A DNA stretch of 42,183 nucleotides from NCBI GenBank assembly GCA_024403695.1, contig JAKSRI010000024.1, positions 1 through 42,183 of the forward strand. The letters run 5' to 3'. Position numbers and translations under genes: made by a program. The notes under the pieces are model-generated. The model did no database searches. It saw only the letters and a list, made by a program, of their open reading frames with translations, and was not told the DNA's origin. Each line of letters begins with the position of its first letter. Positions within the stretch are counted from its first letter, which is position 1. Below are positions 23,543-31,357 of the stretch, one piece after another. Source of the stretch: Saccharofermentans sp. (lineage in GTDB: Bacteria > Bacillota > Clostridia > Saccharofermentanales > Saccharofermentanaceae).

Positions 23543-24619
23543 ATGGATAATGTTTTTGAATATAACGATATTACAGCTTTTCATCCTGGATACTATGTAT
23601 CTGATGTTATTAATGATATGGGTATTAGTCAGGCGGAATTTGCTGTGCGAATGGGAACCTCAGGTAAGACTCTTAGTCAGTTGGTTAATGGTCAGATTAA
23701 TATATCTAATGATCTGGCGAAGAAGTTATCTGCTATGCTAGGAACCAGCAGCGAGTTGTGGCTTAATTTGCAAAGCTCATATGATCAAAAGTTGATTGAG
23801 ATACAGCAAGCTAAGGATAATGATGAGCAGAAGGAAATCGCTTCATTGATTGATTATTCATATTTTGAAGCAGTTTGCGGACTTGAATCAGTAAAAAAAA
23901 TAGCACAGAAGGTAAGTAACTTGTGTAAATTCTTCAAGGTGTCTGATTTGAGAATAATGCTTCAGCCAGACTTTCTTGTTGATATTGAATTATCAGACTC
24001 TAAGTCGGTTATTAATTCGAGAGCATGGGTTCAGACTGCAATTAACATTTCTAAGAATATAGAAACTAAGACATTTAATGTTGAAAGACTTAAAAGTTGT
24101 TTGCCAGAACTTAGAAGCTTAACTGTTAAGTCTCCTGAGGTGTTTGTTCCACGAATAGGAAATCTGTTTTCTGAATGTGGAATTGCCTTTGTTATGTTGC
24201 CACATCTTAAGAATTCACATATTGATAGTGCTGTTAAATGGGTGAGTAATGATAGAGTTGTTCTTGCTATGAGTGATAAGTGTTTATATTCAGATAGTTT
24301 CTGGATATCTCTGCTTCGTAATGTTAAGAAAATTCTTCAACAGAAGGTAAAAACTGTATTTGTATGTTCTTGTGATGGCAAGAATGCAGCAGCTGATTAT
24401 TATGATGAAAATGAAAAATATGCTGTAGATTTTCTAGTGCCAAGAAGTACGCTTAAGAAATTTGCGCCAGATAAATCGACTACCGATGAAGAAATTAAGG
24501 AATTTGCTAATTCTATTGGTATTCATCCATCGATAGTGTTCAGCCGTTTGCAGAAGGATAAGATAATTTCCAGTGCTCGTAAGAATGTTCTAATAGAAAA
24601 ATATGTGATTGATATTTGA
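23543..24619 (+). CDS. HigA-type HTH regulator with degenerate ImmA/IrrE domain
   Basis: Residues about 12-75 form a HigA-like HTH (HPGYYVSDVINDMGISQAEFAVRMGTSGKTLSQLVNGQ). The rest (about 200-358) follows the ImmA/IrrE peptidase plan: GIAFVMLPHLKNSHIDSAVKW, then the site where an HExxH helix is expected. Here that site reads FWISLLRNVKKIL, so the zinc ligands are gone, and the tail (FLVPRSTLKKF) is the usual post-catalytic segment. It should bind DNA and perhaps a ligand, but not cleave protein. The gene stands alone with its own autoregulation-type promoter and no obvious HigB toxin upstream. Confidence 0.85.
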   Translation: MDNVFEYNDITAFHPGYYVSDVINDMGISQAEFAVRMGTSGKTLSQLVNGQINISNDLAKKLSAMLGTSSELWLNLQSSYDQKLIEIQQAKDNDEQKEIASLIDYSYFEAVCGLESVKKIAQKVSNLCKFFKVSDLRIMLQPDFLVDIELSDSKSVINSRAWVQTAINISKNIETKTFNVERLKSCLPELRSLTVKSPEVFVPRIGNLFSECGIAFVMLPHLKNSHIDSAVKWVSNDRVVLAMSDKCLYSDSFWISLLRNVKKILQQKVKTVFVCSCDGKNAAADYYDENEKYAVDFLVPRSTLKKFAPDKSTTDEEIKEFANSIGIHPSIVFSRLQKDKIISSARKNVLIEKYVIDI

Positions 24620-24708
24620 TAAATCAATTTTTGAATATTGTCTTCAGCCCATAATCGTGGCGTATTAGTCGCAATGTAGTAATATATAGAAAAACCAAGG
24701 AGTACTCG

Positions 24709-25650
24709 ATGCCGATTAGCGTTTATGCCGTTAAACATAAAGATACCCAAGTTGTGAGCGCGTCCCGTTCTGGCGGTGTGTTCACTGCGCTTAGCGATCT
24801 GGTTCTTGACCAGGGCGGTGTCGTGTATGGTTGCGTGTTAGATGAGAACCTTGTGGCTCGTCACGTAAGAGCTTGTGACAGGGCGACTCGCGACAAGATG
24901 CGCGGTTCTAAATATATACAGAGTTCTTTGGGTGATAGCTTTAAGTTGGTGGAGGCTGACCTCGCATCTGGGATTAAAGTGTTGTTCACAGGCACGTCCT
25001 GTCAGGTTGCTGGCCTCAAGGCATATCTTGGTAGAAGATATGACAACTTGCTTCTCGTGGACATTGTTTGCCATGGTGTTCCAAGTCCACGTGTGTGGCG
25101 CGAGTTTGTTGCATGGCATGAGGGCCGTAAGGGGCAGAAGGTTGTTAGCGCTGACTTTCGTAACAAGGGCGTTTATGGATGGGCTGCCCACAAGGAGAGC
25201 CTGTTCTTTGAGGACGGCAGCCGCATTGATGACAAGACATTTCGTAACTTGTTTAATAGTCTCTTGGTGCAGAGACCTTCTTGCTATGAGTGCCGCTATA
25301 AGTCCGTGGAGCACCCTGGTGACATCACCATCGCGGATTATTGGGGCATCGAGAAGGCGGCCCCTGAGTTTGATGATAACAAGGGTGTGTCTCTGGTGTT
25401 GATTAATAGTGAGGCGGGCGCAACATGGTTCGAGAGTGCTAAAGCTGTTGTGACATGGAAGGCGACACGCTTGGAGGATTCTATGCAGCCTTCGCTTAGA
25501 GGTCCGTATCCACGCCCTGATAAGAGGGATGAGTTCTGGGCTGATATGGACCGCATGAAATTCATGGGCATCGCGAAGAAATATGGCGGTTACGGCCTGA
25601 AGAATGATGTGGTTAGCAAGATTAAGGGATATTTGAAGAAGGGTGTTTGA
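24709..25650 (+). CDS. FrhB/FdhB-type (coenzyme F420 hydrogenase beta subunit-like) protein
   Basis: A 313-residue protein. SGGVFTALSDLVLDQGGVVYGCVLDE (21-46) and GTSCQVAGLKAYLG are typical of FrhB_FdhB_N. VCHGVPSP, ADFRNKG and CYECRYKSVEHPGDITIADYWG are typical of FrhB_FdhB_C, a flavin/iron-sulphur domain. In clostridia such proteins occur in exopolysaccharide loci, where the substrate is usually unknown. Most homologues carry a two-cluster ferredoxin domain at the N-terminus. Here it is absent and supplied by the next gene. AAGGAG precedes ATG 24709. Its GC-rich codon use differs from the AT-rich neighbours, so it may have another origin. Confidence 0.85.
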   Translation: MPISVYAVKHKDTQVVSASRSGGVFTALSDLVLDQGGVVYGCVLDENLVARHVRACDRATRDKMRGSKYIQSSLGDSFKLVEADLASGIKVLFTGTSCQVAGLKAYLGRRYDNLLLVDIVCHGVPSPRVWREFVAWHEGRKGQKVVSADFRNKGVYGWAAHKESLFFEDGSRIDDKTFRNLFNSLLVQRPSCYECRYKSVEHPGDITIADYWGIEKAAPEFDDNKGVSLVLINSEAGATWFESAKAVVTWKATRLEDSMQPSLRGPYPRPDKRDEFWADMDRMKFMGIAKKYGGYGLKNDVVSKIKGYLKKGV

Positions 25651-25877
25651 TGAAGGTGTTTGATGAAGGTGGCGCCATGAGTAGTTCCGGATTACCAGTT
25701 TTATATAAGCGCAAGGAAGAATGCTGTGGCTGCACAGCATGCGCGTCTGTTTGCCCTCAGGGCATCATAAAGATGGTGGCAGATAGCGAGGGGTTCGAAT
25801 ATCCTGTTGTTGATGAGTGCGCTGGTGAGTGTCTCAGCTGTTATAAATGTATCAGAGTTTGCCCGATGAAGGGCTGA
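25650..25877 (+). CDS. 2[4Fe-4S] ferredoxin-like protein
   Basis: A 75-residue protein with two cluster motifs: CCGCTACASVCPQGII and CLSCYKCIRVCP. It probably passes electrons to the FrhB-like protein, whose stop codon overlaps this start (TGATG). A 13-bp tandem repeat (GGTGTTTGATGAA, from about 25642) spans the junction and creates a second plausible start at ATG 25677. I chose 25650 because of the overlap and AAGGG spacing. The split order (ferredoxin after FrhB instead of fused before it) is unusual. Confidence 0.85.
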   Translation: MKVFDEGGAMSSSGLPVLYKRKEECCGCTACASVCPQGIIKMVADSEGFEYPVVDECAGECLSCYKCIRVCPMKG

Positions 25878-25925
25878 GGTTGTTTATCCATTTATTTGTG
25901 TTCGTTAAAGCTTTTGTAGGTTTAT

Positions 25926-25990
25926 GCTGTGTTTTTGCAACTTTGTTTTATCACAAACAACTGTATTTTTGATACTCTGAAGTTGCAAAA
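25926..25990 (+). promoter_or_regulatory. 11-bp inverted repeat upstream of the RiPP operon
   Basis: TTTTGCAACTT (25933-25943) and AAGTTGCAAAA (25980-25990) are exact complements. GCTGT...TTTTTGC nearby also matches GGCAAAAACAGC further right. The left arm is part of the repeat shared with 21966 and 23452. It may be a terminator-like hairpin for the ferredoxin gene or a control site for the peptide operon. The rest of the 277-nt gap holds only the promoter at 26059. Confidence 0.5.
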
Positions 25991-26058
25991 TGGCAAAAAC
26001 AGCCTGTGAATTACGATATCAGCAGTGAAATATAGGCACTGTGAACAAAAGTAAAATA

Positions 26059-26086
26059 TTGTATATTATTCCGTCAATGATAGAAT
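26059..26086 (+). promoter_or_regulatory. Likely promoter of the RiPP operon
   Basis: TTGTAT (26059-26064), 16 nt and TAGAAT (26081-26086). The leader is about 60 nt and ends with GGGGAGA before ATG 26155. Confidence 0.5.
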
Positions 26087-26154
26087 ATTAATTAAAGGTT
26101 TAAAATCATATGGCTACGTTAGTAGTCGGGGTAATTGAAATGGGGAGAATATAA

Positions 26155-26427
26155 ATGAAGTACGTTAAGCCAGAGGCTGAGATTATTAATATTGAGAATG
26201 AAGATATCGTAGTAGCTAGTATTGGATGTCCTGCCGTCAATAGTTATAAAGGAAATGGTTGTGGTAATTCAAATGGTTGGGTTGGCGTAGATAACATATC
26301 ATCTGGCTGTTTTTTGGGAATGTGGGCTACAACTTGTACTAGAACCGGTAATGGTAGAATGTTTTGCGTATCGAACAGAGCTGGTGATAACAGCACAACA
26401 TGTACAAACATATCAGGTTATAACTAA
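26155..26427 (+). CDS. Candidate RiPP precursor peptide (six Cys)
   Basis: A 90-residue peptide. The charged leader MKYVKPEAEIINIENEDIVVAS (1-22) resembles leaders of many clostridial modified peptides. The remaining 68 residues are rich in Gly, Asn, Ser and Thr, with six cysteines (25, 36, 52, 61, 71, 83) and two Trp. No known bacteriocin core is recognised. Its stop overlaps the start of the radical SAM gene (TAATG), which strongly links the two. Thioether crosslinking of Cys by the radical SAM enzyme is the natural expectation. Ser/Thr could also be targets of the kinase-like protein two genes on. A leader cleavage site after S22 or G24 is a guess. Confidence 0.75.
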   Translation: MKYVKPEAEIINIENEDIVVASIGCPAVNSYKGNGCGNSNGWVGVDNISSGCFLGMWATTCTRTGNGRMFCVSNRAGDNSTTCTNISGYN

Positions 26428-27821
26428 TGGCATATTATTGCTTTGCGGAAAACTGGCTTTTACGCAGTTATATTGGAACACCCTATGTTTTATTCAATAA
26501 CTTAGATAAAGATTTTCGTTTGCTAATGCAGAAGGAATACTCTGTGTTAGTTCTTTGTGATGGTGTTTTTGAGTTCGATGAAAACGCATTGTCTTCTGAA
26601 GAGAAAGATATAATAGGTCGCTTTCTTGATAAGGGCGTTATTCGTTCTCTTAATCATCCAGAAGAAACACCAATTATATTTGAGACATATAATAATCGTT
26701 TCATTTCTTCTATTCAGTGGTCTATAACTCCTAGATGTAATTATCGTTGCAAGCACTGTTACATGGATGCCCCTGTTACAGGCTGTAAGGATATGTCTTT
26801 GGCTGAATGCAAAGAGATTATTGATCAGATGAAAGATTGTGGTGTTATTTCCGTAGAGATTACTGGCGGTGAACCATTCGTAAGACAAGATTTCTGGGAG
26901 ATTGTTGATTATCTAATTTTTAATGGCATAAAGATAGGTATGATATATACCAATGGTGCCATGTTAACCGATGCTGTGTTAGATGGGTTTGAGAATAGAC
27001 ATATAAAACCTGAAATTAGTGTTAGTTTCGATGGAATAGGTTGGCATGATTGGTTACGTGGTGTTGACAATGCAGAACGTATGGCAATTGATGCGCTTAG
27101 ACGATGCAAAGCGCGTGGATTCGCGACAAATGTTGAGATGTGCCTATTTAAATCTAATCTGGATTCAGTAGTGCCATCTATTGAATTACTTCGTGATTGT
27201 GGAGTTCCTTTTGTTAAAGCATCTCCAGTTATGAATTCTGATTTATGGATTAAAAACGCCTGTGGCAATGAATTATCAGAAGAAGAGTATTTTGATTATG
27301 TTGTTAATAATATGAATCTCTTTTTTGATAATTGTTTTGGTATCGAAATATTGTTTGGATCTGTAATAGATATTTCAGTTGATAAAGACAGTTATTATCT
27401 AGTGTCAGATAAAAAAGGTGATTGTGAGTTGTGTAAGAATTCAAATATATGCAACTCTATCAAACAATCAGTTTATATATCTCCGGAAGGAAGAGTATTC
27501 CCATGTATGGCTATGTCATCCTGTGATGATAAATCTATTTTTGATTCTTTATCGGATTATTCTCTTCAGAAATTATTAACATCAGGAAAGATTATTAAAT
27601 ATAACAAGTCTAAAGTAAGTGATTTCTTTGAGAAGAATCAGGAATGTAATAATTGTGAATATAAGTACAGATGTTTTGGTGGGTGCAGAGCCAATGCTGT
27701 TCTTCAGGGTGATAAGGATATATGGGGTAAAGATATATATTCCTGTTTAATATTTAAAGAGAAGTATATAGATAAATTCGAAGAAGCGGCTAAGAATGCA
27801 TTAAATAGAAGAACAAAATAA
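26427..27821 (+). CDS. Radical SAM/SPASM peptide maturase
   Basis: A 464-residue enzyme. Residues 1-90 include a small wHTH/PqqD-like domain (FRLLMQKEYSVLVLCDGVFEFDENALSSEEKDIIGRFL) that could bind the leader. The radical SAM CxxxCxxC is C104, C108, C111 (CNYRCKHC), followed by ITGGEPFVRQDF. The SPASM domain has CELCKNSNIC, PEGRVFPCMAM and CNNCEYKYRCFGGCRANA, ligands for two auxiliary clusters. Enzymes of this plan form Cys-to-carbon thioethers or carbon-carbon crosslinks in peptides. It directly follows and overlaps the six-Cys peptide, its probable substrate. The gene is AT-rich, unlike the downstream transport genes. Confidence 0.92.
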   Translation: MAYYCFAENWLLRSYIGTPYVLFNNLDKDFRLLMQKEYSVLVLCDGVFEFDENALSSEEKDIIGRFLDKGVIRSLNHPEETPIIFETYNNRFISSIQWSITPRCNYRCKHCYMDAPVTGCKDMSLAECKEIIDQMKDCGVISVEITGGEPFVRQDFWEIVDYLIFNGIKIGMIYTNGAMLTDAVLDGFENRHIKPEISVSFDGIGWHDWLRGVDNAERMAIDALRRCKARGFATNVEMCLFKSNLDSVVPSIELLRDCGVPFVKASPVMNSDLWIKNACGNELSEEEYFDYVVNNMNLFFDNCFGIEILFGSVIDISVDKDSYYLVSDKKGDCELCKNSNICNSIKQSVYISPEGRVFPCMAMSSCDDKSIFDSLSDYSLQKLLTSGKIIKYNKSKVSDFFEKNQECNNCEYKYRCFGGCRANAVLQGDKDIWGKDIYSCLIFKEKYIDKFEEAAKNALNRRTK

Positions 27822-27822
27822 T

Positions 27823-28989
27823 ATGAGAGCTTTTAAGATTAAACTAAGTAATGTAGTGATAGAGATTAGTCACTCGAGCAGATACTTTAAGTCTTATTGT
27901 AAAAACTATATAGTTCCTAATTCGTTTGCTAGCAAAATTTCTGTTAGTGTATCACCTGAAGACATAGAAAAAGTAAGCTTAAACGATAATGAAGTTGGCT
28001 ATGTGGAGCTTGAGAAATTAGTTTTGTGTAAAAAAGTAGCGACGGCATTCATCAACTACGACACCCTCCTCATCCACGGCTCCGCCATCTCAGTCGATGG
28101 CAAGGCCTATCTGTTCATCGCGCCTAGTGGCACGGGTAAATCCACGCACACCAGGTTGTGGCGTGAGCATTTCGGGCACCGCGCGCTCATGGTAAACGAT
28201 GACAAGCCGCTCATTAAAATTGAGGACGATGTGGTTTATGCCTGTGGCACACCTTGGTCCGGCAAGCACCGCCTGGATAATAACGTGATGGTGCCTCTCG
28301 CGGGCATTTGCTTTCTCGAGCGCGGGGAGACTAACGCTATTACCAAACTTAAGGTCGAGGACGCTTATGAGTACTTGCTGCTCCAGACGTTTCGCCCAGA
28401 GGAGGATGACCTTAGTATTAGGACCTTTGACCTGCTGGATAAGCTCCTGGCGCAGGTGCCGTTTTATAAGATGCAGGTTAATAACTTCTCGGAGGATGCG
28501 GTGGCGACGTCGTATGAGGCCATGGTGCCTAGCGGGGATCTCATTCGCATTTGGGATTATGTTAACTCCGGCAACGTCCTGCTGAAGACCGTGGTGGGTA
28601 TTAGTATGGAGCCGCTGCTTCACGCGCGACAGTCTATCGTTAAAATAGAGAAAGCTGAGCGCGAGCTACGACGTAATGATGTCGTGCTGTTCATGCGCCC
28701 TAATGGGGATTATGTGCTTCATAGAATAGTGAAGGTGCGCCGCGCGGATTATCTCATTTGTGGTGATAATCAGATTTGGTATGAGAAAGTGCCTCGGGAT
28801 CTCGTCCTCGGCCTCATGACCGAATACAGCCCGGACGGGGAGACGTTCTATACCACCGACGCCCCTGAGTATCAGGCCTATGTAAAAAAGCATTGTAATT
28901 CCTATTGGGTGAAGTATTATGTTAAATGGATGATCTCGTTCCCGGGAAGGGCGATTCGGAAAATTCGACGTTTAGTAGGTAATACATGA
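27823..28989 (+). CDS. HPr-kinase-like / S26 signal-peptidase-like fusion
   Basis: Two domains in 388 residues. The N-terminal part (about 75-240) has the HprK/PEPCK-type P-loop IAPSGTGKSTHTRLW (99-113) and VNDDKP (124-129). Related kinases phosphorylate peptide Ser in lasso-peptide loci such as paeninodin. The C-terminal part (about 250-335) is an S24/S26 peptidase: GISMEPLL with S261, DVVLF, VLHRIV with H300, and LICGDNQ. That is the Ser-His arrangement of SipW/ER-type signal peptidases. The kinase could modify and the peptidase trim the exported peptide. The first ~71 codons are AT-rich, and from about 28040 the gene is strongly GC-rich: a mosaic. It overlaps pqqD by 4 nt. Confidence 0.85.
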   Translation: MRAFKIKLSNVVIEISHSSRYFKSYCKNYIVPNSFASKISVSVSPEDIEKVSLNDNEVGYVELEKLVLCKKVATAFINYDTLLIHGSAISVDGKAYLFIAPSGTGKSTHTRLWREHFGHRALMVNDDKPLIKIEDDVVYACGTPWSGKHRLDNNVMVPLAGICFLERGETNAITKLKVEDAYEYLLLQTFRPEEDDLSIRTFDLLDKLLAQVPFYKMQVNNFSEDAVATSYEAMVPSGDLIRIWDYVNSGNVLLKTVVGISMEPLLHARQSIVKIEKAERELRRNDVVLFMRPNGDYVLHRIVKVRRADYLICGDNQIWYEKVPRDLVLGLMTEYSPDGETFYTTDAPEYQAYVKKHCNSYWVKYYVKWMISFPGRAIRKIRRLVGNT

Positions 28990-29249
28990 AAATAAAAAAG
29001 GGTTTTATAATTCGTAAGCTCGGAGCTGAGCATATGGTGGTGGCTATCGGTCAGGCCAGCAAAGAGTTCGCGGGCATGATCAAGCTTAATGAGACAGGCG
29101 CATTCTTGTGGAACGCGCTGGTAAATGAAGCCACAGAGGAGGAGCTCGTGGCACTCCTTATGGGCACTTATGAAGACGTAACTGAAGACGTGGCGAAGGC
29201 TGACGTAGCAGAGTTCCTGGAGACCATCGCTTTCGCGGTGGAGAGTTAA
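28986..29249 (+). CDS. PqqD-family peptide chaperone (RRE)
   Basis: An 87-residue PqqD-like protein: FIIRKLGAEHMVVAIG, then the conserved LNETGAFLWNALVNEATEEELVALLMGTYE, and a final DVAEFLETI helix. PqqD proteins bind RiPP leader peptides and present them to the modifying enzymes. The start overlaps the kinase/peptidase stop (ATGA). Since the radical SAM protein may carry its own recognition domain, this copy could serve the kinase, the peptidase or the transporter. Confidence 0.92.
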   Translation: MKIKKGFIIRKLGAEHMVVAIGQASKEFAGMIKLNETGAFLWNALVNEATEEELVALLMGTYEDVTEDVAKADVAEFLETIAFAVES

Positions 29250-29268
29250 GCTCCCAAGGTAAGTTCGC

Positions 29269-31080
29269 GTGACGGATAGAAAATACACAGGCCTTAATAA
29301 AGTCCTCAAAAGCGGCACCGTCCAGACCCTCATCGACAAGAAGAAAGAGGGTTCTTTTGGTGAGTTCTTTGACGACTGGCGCTGGATTTTCTCGTACTCA
29401 CTTCGATATAAGTGGGTGATTGTCCTTTATACGGTGCTGGGCATTTTGTCCTCGTCCTTGGCGCTGGTGTCCGCCTATATCGGCCGCACTATCATCAACA
29501 TCGTCGTTAACCGCGAGCTGGAGCACATATGGCTACTCATCGGCCTCATGATCGGTTCCATGGTCATCTCGCTGGTGTTCTCGTCCCTCATGAATCGCAT
29601 TAACATGAAGATAATGATTTATGTTAATAACGACATCCAGGCGGATATTTTTGACCGCATCATCGACTCCCAATGGTCCGAGCTGACCCGCTATCAGGGC
29701 GGTGACCTCCTAAACCGCTTCCTGTCGGATGTTGGCACCATTTCGGGCAACGCCGTCAGCTGGATTCCTAACCTTATAATCAACATCTACACCTTCGTGG
29801 TGACGTTTATCGTGCTTTGGAGGCTGGACGTGGTGCTCGCGGGCATCGCACTCCTGGCCGGTCCGTTCCTGCTCCTGATCTCACGCTTTATCCTGCGCCG
29901 CATGCGCATGTATCGCCGCCGCGTCCTCGAGCTCAACTCCTCCATGATGCAGTTCGAGAACGAGACCTTCTACAACATGGACATGATCAAATCCTATGGC
30001 ATCAGCGACTACTATTCCAAGCGCCTCCGTTTCTGGCAGAAGGAATACAAGCGCTACAACCTCGACTATAACAAATTCGAGATCAAGACCAACATCCTCA
30101 TGACGGTCATCAGCACCATGGTGGGCCTCGTGGGCATGCTTTATTGCGTATATCTGCTGTGGTCGGGCGCCATCCTCTACGGCGACATGACGTTCTTCCT
30201 GCAGCAGCGCGAAATGCTGACGGGCCGCTTTAATGCGCTGGCCGCGACTTTTCCAGGCATGGTCAGCAGCGCCGTGTCCGCCCATCGTATCCGTGAAATC
30301 GTGGCCCTGGAGAAAGAGGTGCACGATGAGGCTGCGTATGAGGAGCTGGCTGGTGCGTCCGAGGGCGGCGTGACCGTTCGCGTGGAAGGGGCGAGCTTCG
30401 GATATTCTTCTGACGTTGCGCCTGTCTATAAGGACAGCAATTTTATCGCGCGTCCAGGCGAGACCGTGGCCATCCTTAGCACTTCCGGCGGCGGCAAGAC
30501 CACCCTCATGCGAATGATTCTGGGCCTCGTGGAGCCTTCTTCCGGCTCCGTGTCCCTGGTGGATAGCAGCGGCCGCGAGTTCGACCTCAGCGTCGATGTC
30601 CGCAAGCTTTTCTCTTATGTGCCTCAGGGCAACACCGTGCTGTCCGGCACCATCGCCGAGAACATGCGCATGGTCCGCGAGGACGCCACCGACGACGAAA
30701 TCATCTCCGCCCTGAAGACTGCCTGCGCCTGGGAGTTTGTGTCCGCGCTGCCTGACGGAATTAATAGCGAACTGTCCGATAACGGCCGCGGCCTCTCCAT
30801 GGGTCAGAACCAGCGCATCAGCATCGCCCGCGCTTTGCTCCGCCACGCGCCAATCGTGCTGCTGGACGAGGCCACTTCCGCTCTGGACATCGATACGGAG
30901 AGGGACGTCCTCCATAATATCGTACGCCGCGAGCCAAACAAAACATATATCATCTCCACGCACCGCCCAAGCATCCTGAATCAGGCGACTCGCGTATATA
31001 AGATCGTCGACAGTAGTATCGTGCAGCTGTCCCGCTCCGAAGTCGAGGCGATTCTGCAGGATTATGTGCTGGGCGAGTGA
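29269..31080 (+). CDS. ABC transporter, fused permease and ATPase
   Basis: A 603-residue exporter half-transporter. The transmembrane domain spans about 40-320 (six helices, e.g. WVIVLYTVLGILSSSLALVSAY). The nucleotide-binding domain has Walker A LSTSGGGKTT, signature LSMGQNQ (for LSGGQ), Walker B IVLLDEATSALD and H-loop STHR. It lacks an N-terminal C39 protease, so peptide cleavage must come from elsewhere, plausibly the S26-like domain two genes upstream. It starts at GTG 29269 after AAGGT, 19 nt after pqqD. Very GC-rich codon use. It should homodimerise and export the mature peptide. Confidence 0.93.
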   Translation: MTDRKYTGLNKVLKSGTVQTLIDKKKEGSFGEFFDDWRWIFSYSLRYKWVIVLYTVLGILSSSLALVSAYIGRTIINIVVNRELEHIWLLIGLMIGSMVISLVFSSLMNRINMKIMIYVNNDIQADIFDRIIDSQWSELTRYQGGDLLNRFLSDVGTISGNAVSWIPNLIINIYTFVVTFIVLWRLDVVLAGIALLAGPFLLLISRFILRRMRMYRRRVLELNSSMMQFENETFYNMDMIKSYGISDYYSKRLRFWQKEYKRYNLDYNKFEIKTNILMTVISTMVGLVGMLYCVYLLWSGAILYGDMTFFLQQREMLTGRFNALAATFPGMVSSAVSAHRIREIVALEKEVHDEAAYEELAGASEGGVTVRVEGASFGYSSDVAPVYKDSNFIARPGETVAILSTSGGGKTTLMRMILGLVEPSSGSVSLVDSSGREFDLSVDVRKLFSYVPQGNTVLSGTIAENMRMVREDATDDEIISALKTACAWEFVSALPDGINSELSDNGRGLSMGQNQRISIARALLRHAPIVLLDEATSALDIDTERDVLHNIVRREPNKTYIISTHRPSILNQATRVYKIVDSSIVQLSRSEVEAILQDYVLGE

Positions 31081-31095
31081 TGTTTTTCCTTTAAT

Positions 31096-31311
31096 GTTGC
31101 CGTAAAACTTGCCATAGCATGGCAACTCCTACGGCAAGTTTTCCTCGAATTTGTGTTTTTTAGCCTTTTTTTCTGAAAGTTGCCGTAAAACTTGCCATAG
31201 CACGGCAACTCCTACGGCAAGTTTTCCTCGATTTTGTGTTTTTTAGTCTTTTTTTCTGAAAGTTGCCGTAAAACTTGCCATAGCATGGCAACTCCTACGG
31301 CAAGTTTTCCT
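31096..31311 (+). repeat. Three tandem 83-bp repeats with nested hairpins
   Basis: Units start at 31096, 31179 and 31262. Each has a 50-nt structured part and, between units, a 33-nt T-rich spacer. The structured part folds as TTGCCGTA/TACGGCAA outside and TTGCCAT-agc-ATGGCAA inside. Alternatively AAAACTTGCC pairs with GGCAAGTTTT, so two folds compete. Copies differ at only a few bases. They may act as serial terminators after the ABC gene or as an RNA control element before the lipoprotein gene. Confidence 0.85.
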
Positions 31312-31319
31312 GTTATAAT
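31311..31319 (+). promoter_or_regulatory. Extended -10 promoter of the 31358 lipoprotein gene
   Basis: TGTTATAAT is an extended -10 directly abutting the third 83-bp repeat. No good -35 box is seen; the repeat would occupy that position. Confidence 0.55.
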
Positions 31320-31357
31320 GAACTTATCAACTCATATAGAGGTAGAGGGCGGAAATT

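Noticed and set aside
23543..24619. HigBA toxin-antitoxin pair
   Set aside because: No small HigB-type toxin gene lies within the space before or after the gene.
29881..31125. Long minus-strand frame opposite the ABC transporter
   Set aside because: High third-position GC of the exporter gene leaves the opposite strand open; no motifs and no start signals. The same applies to the frame at 36501-37733.
31096..31311. CRISPR array
   Set aside because: Only three units, the spacers are nearly identical T-rich sequence, the hairpins are too large and no cas gene is present.
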